From the NCBI GenBank assembly GCA_018223365.1, contig JAGTTP010000002.1, forward strand, positions 1,071,501-1,135,500: a stretch of 64,000 bases of DNA, given 5' to 3'. Position numbers and translations under genes: made by a program. This document shows positions 1 through 8,802 of the stretch, in pieces (the first letter of the stretch is position 1; every line of letters begins with the position of its first letter). Below the pieces are notes generated by a model that saw nothing but the letters and a program-made list of their open reading frames with translations, was not told the origin of the DNA and made no database searches. Origin of the DNA: Clostridiaceae bacterium Marseille-Q4145. Its GTDB lineage: Bacteria > Bacillota > Clostridia > Lachnospirales > Lachnospiraceae.

Positions 1-731
1 CCCATGGTAGCCAGTACTTTTAATTCGTTTCCGTTTACACCGGACATCAGTTCAATCGGAGCACTGACAACTGCATCTACATGTCCGCCCATAAGAGCTG
101 CGATAGATTTGCTTGCACCATCAAACGGAACATGGTTAAATGTGACATCTGCTGCTTTCTCCAGTCCAATAGCACCGATATGCCAGATAGAACCGGTTCC
201 CGCATTACCAACTGCAAGCTCGCCTGGATGCTCATCTGCATATGTCATGAAATCTTCTACGGTACTGAATCTGTCATCATCTGCTCTGACTGCCAGCGCT
301 CCAACGGTGGTATAAGCACGTCCGAGAAGCGTCAGATCTTCTGGTGCCAAGTCTGCATAACCAAGAGGTTTCAGCATTACCATCTCAAGCGGTGTATGTC
401 CAATGGTATATCCATCTGCTGCACTTGCCTGTACGAAGGACATTCCGACTGCTCCGCTTCCGCCCGGTTTATACTGGCATACAACGGTCTGTCCGAGTGC
501 CTGTCCCATCAGGTCTCCCGTTTCTTTTGATACCTGATCGGAAAGTCCGCCCGGATTTGCCTGAACGATCATATTGATCTGTTTTGTCGGAAAGTCCGTG
601 GTGGAACCACTGCTTTCCTGTGCCGTTTCTGTTGCTGTCTCAGCTGCCCCCGACTGATTGGATGCACCGCATCCTGCCAACATCATCACGCCTAATCCTA
701 ACGCAATTAATTTTTTCCAGTTCTTTTTCAT
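1..731 (-). CDS. tripartite tricarboxylate transporter substrate-binding lipoprotein (TctC/Bug family), 3' end cut by window
   Basis: The visible 243 codons begin with a lipoprotein signal (Lys-rich start, hydrophobic core, lipobox LAGC) and a Ser/Thr/Ala-rich linker. A mature domain follows with the TctC-type features FPTKQINMIVQANPGG and, further on, GNAGTGS and FDGASKS. Family members bind carboxylates outside the membrane and feed a TctA/TctB permease, which would lie beyond the left edge. The start at 731 is preceded by a good AAAGGAG site. The gene is divergent from a LacI-type regulator, so local control of carboxylate uptake is likely. The exact substrate cannot be told from sequence. 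Confidence 0.88.
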   Translation of the reverse strand, partial: MKKNWKKLIALGLGVMMLAGCGASNQSGAAETATETAQESSGSTTDFPTKQINMIVQANPGGLSDQVSKETGDLMGQALGQTVVCQYKPGGSGAVGMSFVQASAADGYTIGHTPLEMVMLKPLGYADLAPEDLTLLGRAYTTVGALAVRADDDRFSTVEDFMTYADEHPGELAVGNAGTGSIWHIGAIGLEKAADVTFNHVPFDGASKSIAALMGGHVDAVVSAPIELMSGVNGNELKVLATM

Positions 732-986
732 TTTTGTTCTCCTTTACTTTTGTTTTATTAATAATATTAATTATTTTCTTGCTATGTTCTTAATATTTTT
801 AACAATTTCATATTATCATCGTTTATATTATTTGTCAATGTCGTGTCATTTTTATATTTCAACAAATATATTCCATCATTTTTATGCATTTTGCACATTA
901 CATATTCATTTTTTCGGTTGACGAATCCGTTTTTCTTATTTATAATATTATTAATAATAATGATAATAAAGAACTGAGGTATTTAT
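732..986. promoter_or_regulatory. divergent promoter region with two inverted 15-bp operator candidates
   Basis: A very AT-rich 255-bp spacer separates the transporter gene from the repressor gene. On the plus strand TTGACG (918-923), a 17-bp spacer and TATAAT (941-946) form the repressor promoter. On the minus strand TTGACA (838-833) with a weaker TAATAT (815-810) fits the transporter gene. The 15-mer TTATTAATAATATTA lies at 755-769 and again in inverted orientation at 943-957. The second copy overlaps the repressor -10 box, and the first lies downstream of the other promoter. This fits binding of one repressor at both sites, although simple AT-richness is an alternative. Confidence 0.5.
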
Positions 987-2076
987 ATGAAAAAAGTAAC
1001 TTCCACGGATGTTGCAAGACTGGCCGGTGTATCACAGGCAACCGTTTCCATGGTTCTCAACAACAAAGTAGGTCCTTCTTTCAGTGAAGAGACAAAAAAC
1101 AAAGTACTGGATGCAGCCAGCCAGCTTGGTTATATGCTTCCGGCGCAAAACATCTCTCCCAATGAGAAGAATCTGATCGCTGTGTTCATCCCCACACTGT
1201 CAAACTATTACTACACGCAACTCGTTTCCTATATAGAAAAGTGCGCGCTGTCACAGGGATTCAAAATCCTCATTTGCAACACCTCCAGAAACAAAGATTA
1301 TGAAGCTTACTATCTGGACTATTTTTCAAAATCAAAAATTGCCGGCATTGTTTTTACTTATGTCCCGAATTATCCAAAACTGGTGGAACAGCTTTCTCTC
1401 TGTCCCCATTGTACTGATTGGCGAGAAAAACGATGAACTTACAATTCCTTCTATTGAACTGAACAATGTAAAAGCAGGTTACATGATGGGCGAACATCTT
1501 ATCTCGCTTCATCACACACATTTTGCATTTTTCTCCACCCCTTTCAACAATGTGACCCTTGCAAGACAGCAGCGTCTCGACGGACTGAAGCAGGCACTCC
1601 GCGAACATGGCCTGGAGCAGAATCTTTATATTTATTCCGAAGATTATCAGTCCGAGACCGATATTCATGTGATTCCCTATGAATATGAACTGGGACATTC
1701 TCTTGCACAGAAATTACTGGAAACAGAATGTCCGGCCACTGCTCTAATCGGCGTCAACGATATGACAGCACTCGGCGTCATCGGATATCTTGCCGAACAA
1801 GGGAAACAGGTGCCAGAGGATTATTCCGTATGCGGTTTCGATAATATTTTTGTGAGCAGTCTGTCCATCCCTACTCTGACCACCATCGATCACCACCTGC
1901 ATCTTCGCGGGCAGGCAGCCATCGACATGATTCTCACCAAAAACACGGAAGCAAACAAAAAAAGAACCGCCAATCTCCTCAATTCCCAGATTAATAAAAT
2001 TGAGTATGATCCGCAGCTTTTAATCCGTAATTCTACCGGCCCGGCGCCTTCCAATCGAGTAGGAGGGAGTGATTAG
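987..2076 (+). pseudogene. LacI-family transcriptional repressor, frameshifted; 3' end altered by intron insertion
   Basis: The N-terminus is a classical LacI helix-turn-helix (TSTDVARLAGVSQATVSMVL) and the rest is a periplasmic-binding-protein-like effector domain ending in the family signature RNSTGPAPS. The reading frame shifts in the CT-rich stretch 1395-1401. Restoring one CT unit gives LSLSVPIVLIGEKND, as expected for the family. The span of 1090 nt is 3n+1, consistent with a two-base loss. The terminal residues NRVGGSD are read from the 3' end of the antisense group II intron. Without the intron the gene would end SKR-stop. It is divergent from the carboxylate-binding protein gene, which is its probable target. 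Sequencing error at the CT tract cannot be excluded. Confidence 0.85.
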
Positions 2077-3957
2077 CTCCCGTCCTCTCACACCACCGTG
2101 CGTACCGTTCGGTACACGGCGGTTTCAATAGTTGACGTGCACCGACTGATAAGCTGTGGCTAAATCGTAGAAGCCACCGTTTATCAGTCTTTCTTTTGTC
2201 ATGGCTTTCTTAACTGTTGTCAGATTCGCACAATACCATTGTCCTCTTCGGCAGTTTGCTGCCATGTTCGCATAGTATTCGTGTACTCCCATCTTTATCA
2301 GATTTCTTTTCTTTGTTCTTGGAAGTTTCCACTGTTTCCATATACACATGCGTATTCTGTGATAGAGCCATCCGTTGATATCTTCAATGTTGCTCCTCAT
2401 ACTTGCTATTCCGTAATAGTTCAGCCATCCTCTTGCATATACCTTGATTTTCTCAAGGCTTGGTTTGATTGACTGACATCGTTTACGGGAAGACAACTCC
2501 TTCAGTCTGGACTTAAACTTCTTCCATGACTTCGGATGAACTCGGACATAAATGCCTTTTCCGTTCCTTCCCAATGCAAAGCCAAGGAATTTAAAATTTC
2601 GGATTGCAAATACGCTGACCGTACGACTCTTTTCTCGGTTGACTATAAGTTTCAGCCTCTCCTCAAGATATTTTGTACTGCTTTCCAAGAGTCTCTCAGA
2701 TGCTCGCTTGCTCTTTGCAAGAAGCACAATGTCATCTGCATATCTTATGCATGGAACACCTCTTTTCAAGAATTCTTGGTCAAACTCATTGAGGTAGACA
2801 TTTGCCAACAATGGTGATAGATTCCCACCTTGTGGTGAGCCTTCCTCTGTGTCAATGACTACTCCGTTTTCCATTACACCGCTTTTCAGGTAGCGCTTTA
2901 TCAACTGTACTACACGTTCATCTTTTACATTCTTTCGGAGAAGATTGATGAGAATTTCGTGATTAAGAGTATCGAAGTACTTTGTCAAGTCAAGGACTAC
3001 AGCAAATGTATAGCCTTGTTCGGTATACTCCTTAACCTTAAGTATTGCGTCTTTTGCACTTCTGTTCGGACGATAGCCATAGCTGTCCTCTGCAAACAGC
3101 GGTTCATAGATTGGCACTAACTGTTGGGTTATTGCCTGTTGAAGTGTACGGTCTACCACTGTTGGTATGCCAAGCTTTCGCACACCACCATCTGGTTTGG
3201 GAATCTCAACTCGTCTTACTGGAGACGGAGTATACTTTCCACGATAAATGCGGTCGGTTATCTCTTGTTGATGCTCCTTTAGATATGGAAGAGCCTCTTC
3301 AATGGTCATGCCATCAATTCCTGGCGCTCCCTTGTTTGCCTTAACTCTCTTATACGCTCTGTTAAAGTTATCTTTATACAGTATCGCTTCTAAAAGTCTC
3401 GGCTGTGCACTGTCTCTTTCTTTCCATATCCGATTGAATGACCTAGACGCTTTCACATACCCTTCATGTTCCGCATTATCTCTTTGCGAACAGCCATTGT
3501 TTTCAATGTTTTCTGCCATAGACGGTCATTCCTCCTTTCTCGGTCATACTCAAGACTCCTACTGATTCGGTCCTTCACCTCTCGGCTACTATGACCTCTG
3601 CTGACTTCTATGCGTTCAGCATTGCTTTATGCAATGATTACCTCTTTCAAGGCATACCGCACAGACCTCCCCGGGTACCACACGTTTCTTCCTCTCCATC
3701 CATCTGCCTCATTTATCATACATGATTCCGTGTAGTTATTGGGCTTTGACTTGACTTGTAGCCTTACCCTCATGCATAACCTTATATGAGATTTCTGTTC
3801 GTCAGACCAGAGATTTGCCCGTGGTTAGTCTGTTCCCACATCCGGCTTCCTTTAGATTCCACCTCACGATGGACACCCTTGCCTTCGGCTATATCCTTCC
3901 CACTACCGGGCGGATTCGGGACTTTAACCCGTTAGAAACGTGCGCCGCCGGGCGCAC
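2054..3957 (-). mobile_element. group II intron (group IIC-like), complete, antisense to lacI-type gene
   Basis: The minus-strand element starts GTGCGCCCGG at 3957, carries a maturase ORF, then a domain V stem (GCCGTGTACC...GGTACGCACGGT), a domain VI hairpin and the 3' end CTACTCGAT at 2054. Excising 2054-3957 joins the exons so that the plus-strand regulator reads TCC AAA CGC TAA, a clean stop; this supports the boundaries strongly. The 5' exon is the recJ terminator hairpin plus T-tract, the kind of target used by group IIC introns. It is inserted 3' of recJ and in the last codons of the convergent regulator gene. Confidence 0.9.
2125..3519 (-). CDS. ltrA: group II intron reverse transcriptase/maturase (464 aa)
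   Basis: Reverse-transcriptase fingers and palm are clear: NKGAPGIDGM, the RT motif FAEDSYGYRPNRS, TPQGG-like GSPQGGNLSPLLANV, and the catalytic YADD in IRYADDIVL. The C-terminal maturase X domain contains ARGWLNYYGIASM and RIRMCIWKQWK, the latter very close to group IIC maturases such as the Eubacterium rectale enzyme. No HNH endonuclease domain is visible at the end, as usual for this class. It lies inside the ribozyme between domains I-III and V. RBS AAAGGAGG stands 11 nt before the chosen ATG. All catalytic motifs are intact, so the intron may be mobile. Confidence 0.95.
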   Translation of the reverse strand: MAENIENNGCSQRDNAEHEGYVKASRSFNRIWKERDSAQPRLLEAILYKDNFNRAYKRVKANKGAPGIDGMTIEEALPYLKEHQQEITDRIYRGKYTPSPVRRVEIPKPDGGVRKLGIPTVVDRTLQQAITQQLVPIYEPLFAEDSYGYRPNRSAKDAILKVKEYTEQGYTFAVVLDLTKYFDTLNHEILINLLRKNVKDERVVQLIKRYLKSGVMENGVVIDTEEGSPQGGNLSPLLANVYLNEFDQEFLKRGVPCIRYADDIVLLAKSKRASERLLESSTKYLEERLKLIVNREKSRTVSVFAIRNFKFLGFALGRNGKGIYVRVHPKSWKKFKSRLKELSSRKRCQSIKPSLEKIKVYARGWLNYYGIASMRSNIEDINGWLYHRIRMCIWKQWKLPRTKKRNLIKMGVHEYYANMAANCRRGQWYCANLTTVKKAMTKERLINGGFYDLATAYQSVHVNY

Positions 3958-3961
3958 AACG

Positions 3962-3995
3962 CTAAAAAAAGAGGAGCTTCGCGCTCCTCTTTTCT
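3962..3995. terminator. bidirectional Rho-independent terminator between recJ and the lacI-type gene
   Basis: The stem GAGGAGC/GCTCCTC with a short loop is flanked by T-runs on both strands (TTTTCTTT on plus, TTTTTTT on minus). It terminates recJ and, before the intron arrived, the convergent regulator. The intron now sits directly after its minus-strand T-tract. Confidence 0.88.
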
Positions 3996-5687
3996 TTAAC
4001 AATATCCCTGAATCCGCAGCTGCAGGGAGCGCCGTCCCCTGAATTCATTGATCTCCGGGTAGTACAGAATATGGATCGCCTTTTTCCCCTGCAGATCCCT
4101 CAAAACTTCCTGCATACAGTTATGGAAATAAATGCCTTCCAGTGTTGTTCCGCTTTCATCCATCAGCTTCATCCGCAGTACATTCTGATTTTTTCCCAGC
4201 ACTCTGGATTCCAGCACCTGCACATTCCGTGCCGCAAAGACGGGTTTTGTATTTCCTTTTCCGAAAGGTTCCAGCAGGGATAGTTCTTCTACCAGCCGCT
4301 CCGATACATAAGAAAAGGGAAGCGCCATATCAATATGAATCACCTCTGTCAGTTCCTCTTCTGTCAGCGTGCACAGTTCATTCAGTCTCTGCCGGAACAG
4401 CTCCACATGTTCTTCCGGCATGGAGACACCTGCTGCCATGGGATGACCGCCATACTTGGTGTACAGTTCCTTACATTTACTCATTTCCTCAAACATGGAA
4501 TAGGTCTCAATAGAACGTCCGGATCCTTTGACTCCATCTTCTGCCCTGGTCAGCACGAAGACCGGCCGGTAATAGCGTTCCCGGATCCGTCCTGCAATAA
4601 TTCCTGCCAGGCTCTCATGGCAGTCCGGCAGATAGACCACCAACACCCGGTCATATGTCAGACTGCTGTGCTCAATGAGGTCTACCGCTTGCGTAAGGCC
4701 CTGTTCCGTCAGCTCTTTTCGTTCATCATTGAGATGCTTTAATTCTGCCGCCCGTTCCAACGCCAGATCCTGTTCTTCCGTATCCAGAAGCTCCAGCGCC
4801 CGCTTGGCTGTAGAAAGCCGTCCACTGGCATTGATGCAGGGGCCAAGCACAAACCCAATATGGAATGCCGATAACGTATCTCTTGCCAGTTCATTGGCTT
4901 CGATGAGGGCTGACATTCCCGGATGCGTCGTCATGCGCAGCCTTTTTAAACCTTCCCGTACCAGGATCCGGTTTTCCCCGGTTAAATCCATCACATCGCC
5001 AACCGTGGCAAATCCTGCGAACATCAGAAGGTCATCGTAAAGGGCCGCCATGGGAAGCTCCATCTGTTTCCATAGCTCTCCCACCAGCTTCCACGCTACT
5101 GCCGCACCGCAGAGCTTTTTGAAAGGATAAGGACAGTCTGCCTGACGGGGATTTACAATGACCTGAGCAGGCGGCAGTTCCTCCTGCACCTCATGATGAT
5201 CCGTCACGATCACCGTCATTCCCAGTCCCTCTGCATAGGCAATTTCCTGTACCGCAGCAATTCCATTATCGCAGGTGACTATGGTATCCATTCCTGCGTC
5301 ATAGGCCCGTTTTACCAGTTCTTTATTGAGGCCGTATCCGTCCTTTTTCCGGTCCGGAATATCCGTATCTACCTGTGCGCCTGCCGCCCGGAATCCTCTG
5401 AGCAGAATATAGGTGGAACACACACCATCAATGTCATAGTCACCGATAATCCGGATGGCTGCGTGTTCCTTCAGTTTCTTTCTGAGCAGCTCTACTGCTT
5501 CCGGGATCCCTTTCATCAGAGAAGCCGGATGAAGATCTTCTAATGTTCCATGCAGGTACTCTTTTATCTCCTGCTCACCGGTAATGTCTTTATTACGGAT
5601 CAGCCTTGCCGTCAGAGGGCTGATCTGAAATTTTTCTCCAATGGCACGAAAATCCGCGCCTTTTCTGATTTCCACCCATCTGGCCAT
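3996..5687 (-). CDS. recJ: single-stranded-DNA-specific exonuclease RecJ
   Basis: This is a 563-residue DHH-family exonuclease. Metal-binding motifs are visible: DYDIDG at about residues 83-88, CDNG near 139, TDHHE near 162-166, and GPCINASGRL later in the DHHA1 half, followed by a C-terminal OB-like part. RecJ degrades ssDNA 5'-to-3' in recombination, mismatch repair and fork processing. It is the last gene of a tight minus-strand run, 11 nt after the helicase stop, and ends in the terminator at 3962-3995. Length is typical of the short Firmicutes RecJ form. Confidence 0.96.
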   Translation of the reverse strand: MARWVEIRKGADFRAIGEKFQISPLTARLIRNKDITGEQEIKEYLHGTLEDLHPASLMKGIPEAVELLRKKLKEHAAIRIIGDYDIDGVCSTYILLRGFRAAGAQVDTDIPDRKKDGYGLNKELVKRAYDAGMDTIVTCDNGIAAVQEIAYAEGLGMTVIVTDHHEVQEELPPAQVIVNPRQADCPYPFKKLCGAAVAWKLVGELWKQMELPMAALYDDLLMFAGFATVGDVMDLTGENRILVREGLKRLRMTTHPGMSALIEANELARDTLSAFHIGFVLGPCINASGRLSTAKRALELLDTEEQDLALERAAELKHLNDERKELTEQGLTQAVDLIEHSSLTYDRVLVVYLPDCHESLAGIIAGRIRERYYRPVFVLTRAEDGVKGSGRSIETYSMFEEMSKCKELYTKYGGHPMAAGVSMPEEHVELFRQRLNELCTLTEEELTEVIHIDMALPFSYVSERLVEELSLLEPFGKGNTKPVFAARNVQVLESRVLGKNQNVLRMKLMDESGTTLEGIYFHNCMQEVLRDLQGKKAIHILYYPEINEFRGRRSLQLRIQGYC

Positions 5688-5698
5688 AAGTTTCTCCT

Positions 5699-7672
5699 CT
5701 ATCCTTTCCTTATTCTCCGTGCCTGTGCAAAATTTCTGCGTTCCTGCCGGAAGCAGTCATCACACACCTGGAACGTGGAACCCAGCGGAAGCAGTTTTCC
5801 ACAATATCTGCACCGGGCAATATAATTCTGCTTGCCTTTGGTGAGATAGCTCATGATCTTCATTTCCGTCTTTTCCCGTTCCCGCCGGAGCCAGTCTTCC
5901 TCTATCACCTTCTGCATCCGATGGGAAAACTGATAATACAGATCCAATTGTTTGTAATACGTTTCATACTGCTGGATGCCCGCCTTTTTATCCCGGCATA
6001 ACACCGGTCGTTCCAACGAGACATCCGCCGTGTAAGTTTTACAATAATGAAGCCACAGATCAACTACCTTCTTGTCCTTGATATCAATGGGACAGGTGAT
6101 CATTTTATAAAGCGTTCTCTTTTCCTGAAATCCATCGATCCATTCTTTGTAAAGTTTCGCCTGGTCATAGAGGAACAGTGCCTCATCAATATTCTCCTTC
6201 ACAAAAGGATCCGATGGCGTAACCGAATGCCAGATTTCCAACAGTTCATCCAGGGGTGCGTCAATATCCAACAGGATCTGCGGAAATCCAAGATTTACCT
6301 GGGTCAACGGTTTCTCTGTATCTGCCATCCGTTCTTCGATATAAGCAAGATCCGCTTCTTCCGTTGCCGTCACGTATCCTTTCGGATAAAGTCCAAATCT
6401 TCCCGCTCTTCCAGCAATCTGCTTCACTTCCGCAGTGGTCAGCAGCCTTCTGGTAACTCCGTCAAATTTTTCTGCCTGCAGAAAGACAATTCGTTTGACC
6501 GGAAGATTCAGTCCCATACCGATCGCATCCGTCGCCACTACCACTTTCGTCTTTTTCTTATGGAACAAATGCATCTGCCGCCGGCGGATTTCCGGTGGGA
6601 GGCTTCCATAAATTACACTGGCATTGACCCCCACTTCTTCCAGACGTCCCGCCACATCCAGCACTGATTTTTTGGAAAATGCAATGAGGGCATCTCCCTG
6701 CCGCACATCATCAGGGAAAACAAATGCCTTGTTTTCACAGAGCAGTTTTGTCTTCCGCTCATAGCGTTCCACTTCATAGGTATCCTCACAGAGATCAATA
6801 AGATGGCATATAACTGCTTCTGCCGCCGGACTCATACAAATGTGTATTTCCGGAGCCCGCAGTCCCAAAATAGCCTTCGTCCAGGAATGACCACGGTCCG
6901 GATCTGCCACCAGCTGGGCCTCGTCAATGACCGCGATATCATAATTTTCATCAAAATCTGCCATCTCAATGGTAGATGCCATCACCCGGCTTCCATCTTC
7001 TTCGATACATTCCTGACCGGTCCGCATGGTACAGGGTACATGGTATTTCTGCATCTGTTCAAACACTTCCAGAGCCAGCAGACGCAAAGGTCCCAGATAG
7101 ACGCCGTTGGCTGCCAGCTTTAACCGTTCCAGAGAACGGAAGGTTTTTCCGCTGTTGGTGGGACCGATATGCAGAATAAAATGCCGGTGCATCTGGCGGA
7201 CTTCCGGGAACTCCAGCTCCGGGCGGGCCGGAACCAGTTCCAGAATCTTATCCTTTACTTTATGCTGCCGGAAACGGGGATACAGGGTAAACAACGTCTC
7301 CTGGCAAATGGCCCCCGGCATGGTTCTTCGAAGATAAGAAAGGAATTCCCCGTTGATGCCGTCTTTCTGTTCCTGTAAAAGCAGTCCCAGATCGAGGTCC
7401 ACCAGGCGGGGAATCATTTCTTTCTTAATTCGAAGCGACATTTCTTCTTTTTTCTTCCGATGGGCAAATACCGCTGCATTCTTCAGCTGCCTGTGATAAT
7501 CTTCCAGTGTCCGTACATTCATTCCGGAAGATCTGGCTGAATTAAGAGCCCGGAAAAGATTGTCCGTCTTCCGGAGCATCTCCGTTGTTCCAGTCATCTT
7601 CTTCGGTCTCTTTTTCGCTGCATGTGCGTACTGCTCCACGTAAAATTCTGTCAGCTTCTTCTTTTGTATCAT
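5699..7672 (-). CDS. SUV3-like superfamily 2 RNA helicase
   Basis: The 657-residue protein carries the SUV3 signature: Walker A GPTNSGKT (residues about 170-177), a DEAQ motif II (250-253), YGSLPPEIRR, then ATDAIGMGLNLPVKRIVF and QIAGRAGRFG in the second RecA domain. These match mitochondrial SUPV3L1/Suv3, which unwinds RNA with the degradosome. The last 45 residues hold a CxxC...CxxC zinc-ribbon-like pair (CRYCGKLL and CDDC). The stop lies 11 nt before recJ and the start 9 nt after trpS, so the gene is co-transcribed. Whether it acts on RNA or R-loops is not decided by the sequence. Confidence 0.88.
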   Translation of the reverse strand: MIQKKKLTEFYVEQYAHAAKKRPKKMTGTTEMLRKTDNLFRALNSARSSGMNVRTLEDYHRQLKNAAVFAHRKKKEEMSLRIKKEMIPRLVDLDLGLLLQEQKDGINGEFLSYLRRTMPGAICQETLFTLYPRFRQHKVKDKILELVPARPELEFPEVRQMHRHFILHIGPTNSGKTFRSLERLKLAANGVYLGPLRLLALEVFEQMQKYHVPCTMRTGQECIEEDGSRVMASTIEMADFDENYDIAVIDEAQLVADPDRGHSWTKAILGLRAPEIHICMSPAAEAVICHLIDLCEDTYEVERYERKTKLLCENKAFVFPDDVRQGDALIAFSKKSVLDVAGRLEEVGVNASVIYGSLPPEIRRRQMHLFHKKKTKVVVATDAIGMGLNLPVKRIVFLQAEKFDGVTRRLLTTAEVKQIAGRAGRFGLYPKGYVTATEEADLAYIEERMADTEKPLTQVNLGFPQILLDIDAPLDELLEIWHSVTPSDPFVKENIDEALFLYDQAKLYKEWIDGFQEKRTLYKMITCPIDIKDKKVVDLWLHYCKTYTADVSLERPVLCRDKKAGIQQYETYYKQLDLYYQFSHRMQKVIEEDWLRREREKTEMKIMSYLTKGKQNYIARCRYCGKLLPLGSTFQVCDDCFRQERRNFAQARRIRKG

Positions 7673-7681
7673 AAAATTCCT

Positions 7682-8743
7682 TTATTTCATCAGACTTTCG
7701 TTCTCAAAGTAGTTGATCTTCATGGCCTCACGCACATCATGAAGGGTTTCTGCTGCTTTGGCCTCTGCCACTTTGCTGCCTTCTCTTAAGATCTCATAGA
7801 CATCCGGCAGACGCTGCTCCCACTCTTTTCTCCTTGCACGGATAGGTGCCAGTTCTTCCTGCATAACATTGTTCAGGAACTTCTTTACCTTCACATCCCC
7901 CAGTCCGCCTCTGGTATAATGGGCTTTCAGCTCATCCAGATTCTGATAATCTGGCAGATACTCTGCAAAATGCTCCGGCCGGCAGAATGCATCCAGATAC
8001 AAGAATACCGGGTTGCCCTCTACCTGTCCCGGATCCTCCACTCTCAGGTGATTGGGGTCTGTAAACATGGACATGATCTTTTTCTTTACATCTGCCTCTT
8101 CATCAGAAAGGTAAATGCAGTTGCCAAGAGACTTGCTCATCTTCGCCTTTCCGTCGATACCCGGAAGACGCAGGCATGCTTTATTGGACGGCAGTACAAT
8201 CTCCGGCTCTGTCAGGGTCTCGCCATACACGCTGTTGAACTTATGTACAATCTCCTTACACTGCTCCAGCATCGGCAGCTGATCCTCTCCTACGGGAACA
8301 GCGGTGGCACGGAATGCGGTAATATCTGCGGCCTGACTGATGGGATAACAGAAAAATCCTACCGGAATGCTCGCCTCAAAATTCCGCTGCTGAATCTCGG
8401 CCTTTACGGTCGGATTCCGCTGTACACGGGATACGGTTACCAGGTTCATATAATAAAAGGTCAGTTCCGTCAGCTCCGGTACCATGGACTGAATGAAAAT
8501 ATGGGACTTTGCCGGATCAATGCCGCATGCCAGATAATCAAGGGCTACCTGCATAATATTCTGGCGCACTTTCTCCGGATGCTCCGCATTATCCGTCAGA
8601 GCCTGGGCATCTGCGATCATAATATAAATCTCATCATAATCTCCGGAATTCTGAAGTTTCACTCTCTCTTTCAGGGATCCAACATAATGGCCCACATGAA
8701 GACGTCCTGTAGGGCGGTCTCCTGTTAATATTACTTTTTTCAT
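7682..8743 (-). CDS. trpS: tryptophanyl-tRNA synthetase
   Basis: Class I synthetase of 353 residues that charges tRNA-Trp. The HIGH-type motif is HVGH (residues 16-19), and the second signature is intact as AKMSKSLGN. The opening KVILTGDRPTGRLHVGHYVG and the substrate pocket segment VGEDQ are those of bacterial TrpRS. It sits between the RNA methyltransferase (59 bp upstream) and the helicase (9 bp downstream). The 59-bp leader is too short for a T-box, so the gene is probably read from upstream. Confidence 0.96.
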   Translation of the reverse strand: MKKVILTGDRPTGRLHVGHYVGSLKERVKLQNSGDYDEIYIMIADAQALTDNAEHPEKVRQNIMQVALDYLACGIDPAKSHIFIQSMVPELTELTFYYMNLVTVSRVQRNPTVKAEIQQRNFEASIPVGFFCYPISQAADITAFRATAVPVGEDQLPMLEQCKEIVHKFNSVYGETLTEPEIVLPSNKACLRLPGIDGKAKMSKSLGNCIYLSDEEADVKKKIMSMFTDPNHLRVEDPGQVEGNPVFLYLDAFCRPEHFAEYLPDYQNLDELKAHYTRGGLGDVKVKKFLNNVMQEELAPIRARRKEWEQRLPDVYEILREGSKVAEAKAAETLHDVREAMKINYFENESLMK

Positions 8744-8802
8744 ATTCTCTACCTCGGATCAAATATCATTATCCTTTATTGTACCGCACCCGTCAATTCC
8801 AG

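Noticed and set aside
8744..8802. T-box leader for trpS
   Set aside because: The gap is only 59 bp and shows no specifier stem, T-box sequence or terminator.
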